The position numbers and the translations under genes are program-made. Of a stretch of DNA of 35,878 nt, positions 29,988 through 35,878 are shown piece after piece. Every line of letters starts with the position of its first letter. Position 1 is the first letter of the stretch. Under the pieces are notes generated by a model, which was not told the origin of the DNA, searched no databases, and was given only the letters and a program-made list of their open reading frames with translations. The DNA comes from DAISJD01 sp036821645 (GTDB lineage: Bacteria > Pseudomonadota > Alphaproteobacteria > ATCC43930 > CGMCC-115725). The stretch spans positions 1 to 35,878 of the forward strand of contig DAISJD010000021.1 of the NCBI GenBank assembly GCA_036821645.1, written 5' to 3'.

Positions 29988-31435
29988 GGCCGTACCCCCG
30001 CCGAGATACCGGGTGGGACTGGTCGGTTCAACAGCGGATCGGCGGCAAAGGCCCGTTCCAAGGCCGCAGCAACGCCCAGCAAGAACCGGTCGCTGCGCCG
30101 GGGTCCCATGATCTGTATCCCAAACGGCATGCCATGAGGATCGAGGCCGCAAGGCACCGCAATCACGGGATGCCCCGTCAGGCTGAGACCATACGTGATG
30201 GCGATCCAATGATAATAAGCGGCAAGCGGTTGGCCGTCGATCGCCGTCGGGGCCCACTCTTGGTGGGGAAAGGGACTGACGGCAGCGGTGGGGCAGATGA
30301 GCAGATCAACCGTCTGAAACATTTCCTGTATTTGACGATAAAGCACGGTCTGCGCCAGGGCTGCCTCGGCGCGATCGCGCAAACTATAACGCTGCGCCTC
30401 TTGAATATTGGAGATCACCGGTGGCCCCAAGAGATCGGGATGGGTCTCGTAAAAGCCGCGCAATCCCCCCATGAACCCTTCAGCGCGCAGCACGGCAAAC
30501 GTCCGATCCGCATCGCCTAAAGGGGGATCGCGGGCTTCGAGCGTGCGAAAAACCGACCGCATGGCCGTCATTTTAGCCTGAAACGTCCTGCGGATCTCGC
30601 GCGCAACCGGGGCAAAGCCCAAATCCTCGCTGATCGCGACCCGCAAACTGCCGAGATCGATCTCGGGCAGTTCGGCAAAACCGGCGGCATCGACAGGATA
30701 AGATAACGGATCCGACCCGTCATCCCCGGCCATCGCACTCAAAAACAGTCCCGCATCGGCGGCATTGCGTGCCATCGGCCCATCGACCGACAGGGCCGAC
30801 CACCCTAATTGCCGCCGATCGCTCGGCACCAAACCGGGGCTGGGCCGAAGGCCGGTCACGCCGCAAAAGGCGGCGGGTGTGCGTAAACTGCCCCCCATAT
30901 CGGAACCCGTCGCAAGCGGCACCATACCGCTCGCCAAAGCGACGGCAGATCCGCCCGAAGAACCGGCGCAAGTCAAAGTAGGATTGAACGGATTGCCCGT
31001 CGCCCCATGCAAGCGATTGCGGGTATTGGCCCCCGCCCCAAATTCGGGCGTATTGCTTTTGGCAAGAATGATCGCCCCCGCCCGCCGCAGACGGGCCACC
31101 ATCAATTCATCGCGGGCCGGCACACGATCCTTGAACAATAACGAACCGAAACTGGTCACAAGCCCCGCCGTTTCCGACAAATCCTTCACGGCTATCGGCA
31201 ATCCATGCAGGCACCCGACCGGCTCGCGGGCCCTAAGGGCGGCATCGGCGCGCGCCGCCGCCGTCTCAGCACCCGCGCGATCGATTGCAATCAGCGCATT
31301 CAATGTCGGATTGCAGGCTTCGATCCGTGCGAGGCAACTCTGCAAAAGCTCAACAGCCGATATGTCCCGTCGCCGGAGCGCCGCAGCCAAATCGACCGCC
31401 GACCAATCCGAAAGTGCTGCAACACCGTTTGCCAT
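29984..31435 (-). CDS. Amidase signature family hydrolase
   Basis: A 483-residue amidase with an intact Ser-cisSer-Lys triad: Lys84 (GLPIAVKD), cis-Ser159 (AGSSGGSAVALASG) and nucleophile Ser183 (TGSDMGGSLRTPAAFCG). The C-terminal lid has LLICPTAAVSPFP and TGHPVIAVPCGLDPHGMPFGIQIMG. It is not GatA by context, as gatB and gatC are absent. It is translationally coupled to the PLP enzyme downstream, suggesting a short catabolic operon that hydrolyses an amide and then cleaves a D-3-hydroxy amino acid. The substrate is unknown. Confidence 0.9.
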   Translation of the reverse strand: MANGVAALSDWSAVDLAAALRRRDISAVELLQSCLARIEACNPTLNALIAIDRAGAETAAARADAALRAREPVGCLHGLPIAVKDLSETAGLVTSFGSLLFKDRVPARDELMVARLRRAGAIILAKSNTPEFGAGANTRNRLHGATGNPFNPTLTCAGSSGGSAVALASGMVPLATGSDMGGSLRTPAAFCGVTGLRPSPGLVPSDRRQLGWSALSVDGPMARNAADAGLFLSAMAGDDGSDPLSYPVDAAGFAELPEIDLGSLRVAISEDLGFAPVAREIRRTFQAKMTAMRSVFRTLEARDPPLGDADRTFAVLRAEGFMGGLRGFYETHPDLLGPPVISNIQEAQRYSLRDRAEAALAQTVLYRQIQEMFQTVDLLICPTAAVSPFPHQEWAPTAIDGQPLAAYYHWIAITYGLSLTGHPVIAVPCGLDPHGMPFGIQIMGPRRSDRFLLGVAAALERAFAADPLLNRPVPPGISAGVRP

Positions 31436-31588
31436 ATCCTACTTTCCCCTTGGATGACGATCGTTTGTTGGCATCATCCCGTTGAACGGGCGATGCATCA
31501 AGGCTAATCTCAAAGCCGTCATCGCGATGGTCGCGCGGCACCGATGATCGGTTCGGATTTTATCGCCCCCATGCACATCTTTTGGTTG

Positions 31589-31606
31589 TTGGCACGCGTT
31601 TTGCTT
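31589..31606 (+). promoter_or_regulatory. Sigma-54 (-24/-12) promoter
   Basis: TTGGCACG-CGTT-TTGCTT matches the consensus YTGGCACG-N4-TTGCW exactly, with GG at 31591-31592 and GC at 31603-31604. The predicted start is about 31616, 30 bases before the chosen start codon of the exported protein. Confidence 0.85.
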
Positions 31607-31645
31607 TTAACGTTGCGTAAATGATGTAAAATGGCGGATTGCAAA

Positions 31646-32329
31646 ATGACTTTCATTCGGACCCTCTCGATTTCCATGGTGGCTTTGGCGACCTTGGCCT
31701 TCGGCCAAGCTGCTGAAGCCCAGCAACTGCAAATCACGGCACAGTCGGCCGCTGGTTTTACCGGCACGACCCCGCTGCTCTATGATTTCGGCAATGCATC
31801 CGGTTTCAACGGGGCGGTTTCGTCCTCATCGATCGCCTTCGGCACCGCTGGCACGATCAGCTTTACCGGCGGTTCGGGTGTTTTTCACGGTAATCAATCC
31901 GGTGTCGTTGCAAACCCATCCGGCATTTCAGGTAATTATCTTGCCGCCCAACCCGGCGGTGTGGTCGACCTGAAATTGAACAGCGCACAAACCAGCCTCG
32001 GGCTCTTGGCCGGTTCTGTCGATACCTATAACACTGCCAAGTTTTACTTGGGCGGTCAATTGGTCGGCACGCTCAGCGGCAGCGATATCACGGCCAATGC
32101 CAATGGCGCACAAGATCCGAGCGGCACCTATTTCGTGACGGTCGGCGGGTTTGCCAAGGGCTTCGACGAGGTCGTGTTTACCAGCACGTCACCCGCCTTC
32201 GAGTTTTCGCTCTATGCCTCCAACGCCAACCCTGCCCCGTTGCCCTCCTTCGGCACCAACCCGCTGTCTGGGTTGGCCTTGGTCGCGGCCATGGGCGGGC
32301 TCTATCTGATCCGTCGCCGCACGGCCTAA
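31646..32329 (+). CDS. Exported protein with PEP-CTERM-like sorting tail
   Basis: A 227-residue protein with a signal peptide (MTFIRTLSISMVALATLAFG, cleavage near AEA-QQ). The middle part is rich in Gly, Ser, Thr and Asn and low in Cys. The C-terminal tripartite tail is PLPSFGTNP, a hydrophobic helix (LSGLALVAAMGGLYLI) and RRRTA. This is the layout of PEP-CTERM sorting signals cut by an exosortase, though the motif is PLPS rather than PEP. I chose ATG at 31646 because GGCGGA lies eight bases upstream; ATG at 31631 would leave only a 15-base leader. The sigma-54 promoter fits the RpoN/PrsR control known for PEP-CTERM proteins. No exosortase gene is in the window. Confidence 0.75.
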   Translation: MTFIRTLSISMVALATLAFGQAAEAQQLQITAQSAAGFTGTTPLLYDFGNASGFNGAVSSSSIAFGTAGTISFTGGSGVFHGNQSGVVANPSGISGNYLAAQPGGVVDLKLNSAQTSLGLLAGSVDTYNTAKFYLGGQLVGTLSGSDITANANGAQDPSGTYFVTVGGFAKGFDEVVFTSTSPAFEFSLYASNANPAPLPSFGTNPLSGLALVAAMGGLYLIRRRTA

Positions 32330-32358
32330 TTCGCGACGACCGCATCATTTACAGCCAC

Positions 32359-32389
32359 AAAACGGCACCCTTACCGGGGTGCCGTTTTT
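32359..32389 (+). terminator. Terminator of the PEP-CTERM-like gene
   Basis: AAAACGGCACCC and GGGGTGCCGTTTTT form a 12-bp stem with a five-base loop and a T-run. Confidence 0.88.
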
Positions 32390-32530
32390 GCATTTTGATC
32401 GTTTCATTCTGCGAGCGGTTCCTTTAGACTCCGTGCATCTTGCAAAATAAAACTTGCAAAATGCACCATTGATCTTGTCAGACAATTTTCGTGACGCGCA
32501 GATGCCGTCCCCGCACCTAAGGAAAGGCCC

Positions 32531-33376
32531 ATGGCGAAATTTACAGGCACCGACCGTTATGTTGCGACGGATGATCTTGCCGTGGCGGTCAATGCGGCAC
32601 TGACCCTCGAACGCCCGCTCTTGATCAAGGGTGAACCGGGCACTGGAAAAACCGTGTTGGCTCAAGAGGTCGCTCAATTTTTAGGACGTAATTTGATCCC
32701 TTGGCACATCAAATCGACGACCAAGGCGCAACAAGGCCTGTACGAATATGATGCCGTCTCGCGCCTGCGCGATAGTCAATTGGGTGATGCACGGGTTCAT
32801 GACATCGCAAACTACATCATCAAGGGAAAATTGTGGGAAGCCTTCGAACAAGACGTGGCCCCTGTCCTCTTGATCGATGAAATCGATAAAGCCGATATCG
32901 AATTTCCCAACGATCTGCTGCTTGAACTGGATCGCATGGAATTTTACGTCTATGAGACCCGCCAAACCATTAAGGCCAAACAGAGACCCCTCATCCTCAT
33001 CACCTCCAATAACGAAAAAGAACTACCCGACGCCTTTCTGCGCCGTTGTTTCTTCCACTACATTCAGTTCCCCGATCGCGAGACAATGATCAAGATCGTG
33101 GACACGCACTATCCCGGCATTAAACACCAATTGGTCCATGAAGCCTTGACGGTCTTTTACGAAATCCGTGAGGTGAATGGCTTGAAAAAGAAGCCGTCGA
33201 CGTCGGAACTGCTCGATTGGCTTAAATTATTGCTCGCCGAAGATATACAACCGGAACATTTGCGCGAACGCGATGCGGGTAAGTTGATTCCACCGATCCA
33301 TGGTGCCCTGCTCAAAAACGAACAGGATGTCCATCTCTTTGAACGCCTCGCCTTTATCCATCGCCGGGGTCGTTAG
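32531..33376 (+). CDS. MoxR-type AAA ATPase
   Basis: A 281-residue AAA ATPase: Walker A GEPGTGKT (residues 34-41), Walker B VLLIDEIDKADIEFPND, sensor 1 ILITSNNEKELPDAF and the arginine finger region LRRCFFHYIQFPD. The short MoxR form usually works with a von Willebrand A-domain protein to activate or assemble another enzyme. No VWA gene follows here: the next gene is convergent and about 180 bases away. GGAAAGG lies upstream of ATG at 32531. Its client is therefore unknown. Confidence 0.9.
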   Translation: MAKFTGTDRYVATDDLAVAVNAALTLERPLLIKGEPGTGKTVLAQEVAQFLGRNLIPWHIKSTTKAQQGLYEYDAVSRLRDSQLGDARVHDIANYIIKGKLWEAFEQDVAPVLLIDEIDKADIEFPNDLLLELDRMEFYVYETRQTIKAKQRPLILITSNNEKELPDAFLRRCFFHYIQFPDRETMIKIVDTHYPGIKHQLVHEALTVFYEIREVNGLKKKPSTSELLDWLKLLLAEDIQPEHLRERDAGKLIPPIHGALLKNEQDVHLFERLAFIHRRGR

Positions 33377-33495
33377 CGTTTAGCGCCATATCGGATCAGT
33401 ACCCCACCCTGGTTCTGATCCAATCAGGGTAAAGTCAATCGCCCCAACAGGGTGGTTTGGTCGGCTTACTCTGGATCAGCCGTCATGTTGGCGAT

Positions 33496-33534
33496 AAAAA
33501 AGGGTGCCTCGGACCGAACCGATGCACCCTTTTT
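33496..33534. terminator. Bidirectional terminator between MoxR and MCP genes
   Basis: AAAAAAGGGTGC (33496-33507) and GCACCCTTTTT (33524-33534) form a stem with T-runs on both strands, between convergent genes. Confidence 0.85.
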
Positions 33535-33554
33535 CATGTGAATGACAGGGCCCC

Positions 33555-35252
33555 TTATGAAGCCCGAACCTCGGCGACGAAACGCTTCATCTCTTCGCGC
33601 AAGCGCTGAGATTGTGCCTGAAGTTCCGTTGCAGAAACCAACACAGAGTGTGCGGCCGTGCCCGTCTGTCCAGCGGCAGTCGACACACCAGTGATATTGA
33701 CCGAGACTTCTTGAGTTCCAGACGCGGCATGCTGGACGTTACGGGAAATTTCATGGGTTGCCGCCACTTGTTCTTCCACAGCGGCGGCAATGGCCGTCGA
33801 GATCTCATTCAAGCGGTTGATAACGCGGGCAATCTGTTCAATTTCATGAGCGGTCTTGCCGGTTGCGGATTGAATTTCGCTCACCTGCCCCTGAATATCC
33901 TGGGTCGCCTGCGCCGTTTGATTGGCCAAAGTCTTCACTTCGCTGGCGACAACGGCAAAGCCTTTGCCCGCTTCGCCGGCACGGGCAGCCTCAATCGTTG
34001 CATTGAGGGCCAAGAGATTGGTTTGAGTTGCAATATTTTCAATCATCAAGACAACGGCGCCAATTTTTTCCGCCGCAAGAGAAAGCCCCTCAACCGAGTT
34101 ACTGGTCCGTTCAGCCTGTTGAACCGCATCCCCAGAGATAAGGGCGGACTCATTAATTTGGCGACCAATTTCGGCAATGGACGCCGTCAATTCATGGGAT
34201 GCCCCTGCCACCGCCTGAACATTCGTCGTCGTCTGCTCGATCGCGGCCGCAACGGCAGAAGATTGTTCCGTCGTCGTTGAGGCAATCCCGGTCATCGACT
34301 GGGCGGAATCTCTGAGCGAAAGCGACGAGGCCGTCACGGCATCGACCACAACGGTAACAGACCGTTCGAAATCGTCAGCCAATTTCGCCATGGCGTTTTT
34401 CTTGTCGATCTCTGCCTGCGCCTTAACCAATTCCTGCTCTTCTGCCAAGCGCGCGACATCGATGGCATTCGTCTTGAACACTTCAAGAGCGCGGGCAAGA
34501 ATGCCCACCTCGTCGCGACGGCCAATGCCGCGCACATCAATGCTGAGGTTGCCGCGCGCCAGTTCGGCCATCTGATCGGTCATGACCCGCAGAGGGCGGA
34601 CAATGGTTGCAATAACGATCGCGAACAGAATTGAGATACTGGTCAAAAGCCCAACACTCGCCGTTGTCAAAAGAACAAAGCCAGCCTCTTGTGCAAATTC
34701 GGAGAATTGATTGCGTTCTTCGTCGACTTGCTTTTTAATATTCGCAACTTCTGAATAAATGATATCGGAAGATTCACGGCGTGCTTTACGAACTGTTGTA
34801 CTTGAGAAATTTATAGCCTCCTCGACTTTATCATCGCGTGACAAAATCAGAGATTGCTCGGCAATCTTAAAGTATTCAACAGCTGACTGTTTAAGTTTTT
34901 CTGCGTTCTTGAGGTCAGTTGGCGTCGGTGCAACGCGAATGAGCTTTTCGATGATATCAAGTGATTCTTTAAGCGTCTTTTGTTCAAAGACAATGTAGGT
35001 TTCAATGAGTTTTTTATCCTTTTCAGTTAATGATGATTTCTCACGCAATGAAACCTGGTTCAAATTATCAGCAATCGTTAATATTGATAAATTACGATCA
35101 AATGAAACATCCACAAGGTGATTTGCCTTGTTTACAAAACCACTCAATGTAAACTGTGTATATACAATGACAGCCGACATTACTATTACTAATAAACCGA
35201 CAGGAACCGCGATCTTCGCCAAGAGACGCAAGTTTATAAAGAAATTTATCAT
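33555..35252 (-). CDS. Methyl-accepting chemotaxis protein
   Basis: A 565-residue chemoreceptor. TM1 is at about residues 11-31. A periplasmic four-helix-bundle-type sensor of about 155 residues follows, then TM2 (about 190-213), a HAMP domain (about 214-268, VRPLRVMTDQMAELARGN) and the cytoplasmic signalling coiled coil. The highly conserved hairpin tip IATQTNLLALNATIEAARAG and then GKGFAVVASEVKTLANQTA bind CheA and CheW. Thr/Ala/Gln-rich flanks hold methylation sites. The start is ATG at 35252. The sensor half is coded by more AT-rich DNA than the signalling half, suggesting a faster-evolving or shuffled ligand domain. The ligand is unknown. No other chemotaxis gene is adjacent. Confidence 0.95.
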   Translation of the reverse strand: MINFFINLRLLAKIAVPVGLLVIVMSAVIVYTQFTLSGFVNKANHLVDVSFDRNLSILTIADNLNQVSLREKSSLTEKDKKLIETYIVFEQKTLKESLDIIEKLIRVAPTPTDLKNAEKLKQSAVEYFKIAEQSLILSRDDKVEEAINFSSTTVRKARRESSDIIYSEVANIKKQVDEERNQFSEFAQEAGFVLLTTASVGLLTSISILFAIVIATIVRPLRVMTDQMAELARGNLSIDVRGIGRRDEVGILARALEVFKTNAIDVARLAEEQELVKAQAEIDKKNAMAKLADDFERSVTVVVDAVTASSLSLRDSAQSMTGIASTTTEQSSAVAAAIEQTTTNVQAVAGASHELTASIAEIGRQINESALISGDAVQQAERTSNSVEGLSLAAEKIGAVVLMIENIATQTNLLALNATIEAARAGEAGKGFAVVASEVKTLANQTAQATQDIQGQVSEIQSATGKTAHEIEQIARVINRLNEISTAIAAAVEEQVAATHEISRNVQHAASGTQEVSVNITGVSTAAGQTGTAAHSVLVSATELQAQSQRLREEMKRFVAEVRAS

Positions 35253-35878
35253 TCCATCACCGATCCGGTAGGGCTAGACATAGATGTTCTCGCAAATGCA
35301 CATTAATAAATTGTAAATATGTAAATTTTTTTTTTTAGGAAAATCTTTACCAAAAATAAAAAAGCACTCGGAACTTTGTTTTTCTTATTTTTTCGACCGA
35401 GAAATGCGGAAATATAAAAAAATTATTATAGAAATAATTTTATTTAAAAACATCATTTAACCTGAACCATTTTTAACTGGTTATTAATGAAAATGGAAAA
35501 GTCGAAGATTGGACTCCGTTCATCGTTCTCTTGGAAAAATCGCCCCATAACGGCTCGATTCTGAGAAAAAAGCGCGTTTATGGAGACAAGATGACGATCA
35601 CTCAGGCGATCATTTATCAGTTTTTTTCATATCACGTATTCATTTTTATGACACCAACACTATGTACACATATATCTGATACACAACCAAAATTAACGCC
35701 ACACTTTCAATAAAATCGAAAAAAGTAAAAAAAAATATTTGATCTCATACATAAAGGTTCATTTAAATAGAAAATTATATTTAATTAAAATAAAAAAAAT
35801 AGTATATTAAATAAAATTAAGTTTTTTTAATAAAATAATTAGTAAATTTTATATTTTTTTACTTAAATATTTTTGTAG
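35253..35878. other. AT-rich non-coding region at window end
   Basis: More than 600 bases, increasingly AT-rich to the right with long A and T runs. A 60-codon frame at 35531-35713 has no ribosome binding site, no family features and a composition like translated noise. I see no gene, RNA or repeat here. It holds the MCP promoter region near 35253-35330, without clear hexamers. Confidence 0.55.

Noticed and set aside
28845..30257. Upstream extension of the D-threonine-aldolase-type protein by 90 residues
   Set aside because: The extra part overlaps the amidase gene in another frame and has no family similarity; the ATGA overlap at 29984-29987 gives a natural start.
35531..35713. A 60-codon plus-strand frame in the AT-rich end
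   Set aside because: No ribosome binding site, no recognisable features, and composition like untranslated DNA.

Overview
The window looks like chromosomal DNA of an alphaproteobacterium, probably a Rhodospirillales-like lineage. The evidence is GC-rich, tightly packed genes with ATGA overlaps, a ccmC-D-E-G block, glutathione-dependent formaldehyde dehydrogenase, an FNR-box-driven pta-ackA pair, and a sigma-54 promoter in front of a PEP-CTERM-like exported protein. I cannot name the genus from sequence alone. Two stretches (about 10.2-17.8 kb and 35.2-35.9 kb) are strongly AT-rich against this background, and the first is clearly an acquired and rearranged island.

Layout. 1-3.2 kb: an operon for maturation of a molybdenum hydroxylase (XdhC, a MoeA-like/MocA-like fusion, a DUF3293 protein). 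3.2-3.8 kb: a six-repeat CRISPR array without cas genes, in which one spacer reads as the 3' end of a tRNA. 4.0-4.9 kb: two tandem lipoproteins with a TonB-C-like fold. 5.0-7.0 kb: leuA behind a leucine-rich leader peptide and hairpins, an attenuation-type leader. 7.1-7.7 kb: a SemiSWEET transporter and a small lipoprotein on the minus strand. 7.8-17.4 kb: a minus-strand bacteriocin/RiPP-type export island. It holds one intact cassette (HlyD adaptor, double-glycine precursor, small membrane proteins, C39-peptidase ABC exporter) and two partly deleted copies. The copies carry further precursors, one with a stop codon in its leader, a periplasmic ClpP-like lipoprotein, and an HlyD-ABC chimera. 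17.9-23.0 kb: a six-gene translationally coupled operon (FkbH-like HAD, acyl carrier protein, AAC(3)-like acyltransferase, VOC protein, DUF4910 aminopeptidase-like protein, TylF-like methyltransferase). It probably makes or attaches a C3 acyl group on a glycan or small molecule. 23.0-24.2 kb: frmA/adhC. 24.2-26.4 kb: ccmCDEG for cytochrome c maturation. 26.5-28.8 kb: pta-ackA behind a class II FNR-type promoter. 28.8-31.4 kb: a D-threonine-aldolase-type PLP enzyme and an amidase. 31.6-32.3 kb: the sigma-54-driven PEP-CTERM-like protein. 32.5-33.4 kb: a MoxR AAA ATPase. 33.6-35.3 kb: a methyl-accepting chemotaxis protein. The last 0.6 kb is AT-rich and shows no convincing gene.

The features most worth following are the tandem double-glycine precursor/exporter island, in which one intact exporter appears to serve several swapped precursors, the tRNA-derived spacer, the leu leader, the sigma-54/PEP-CTERM pairing, and the FkbH-ACP operon. 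All calls come from reading the sequence and from knowledge of protein families. No database search was run.
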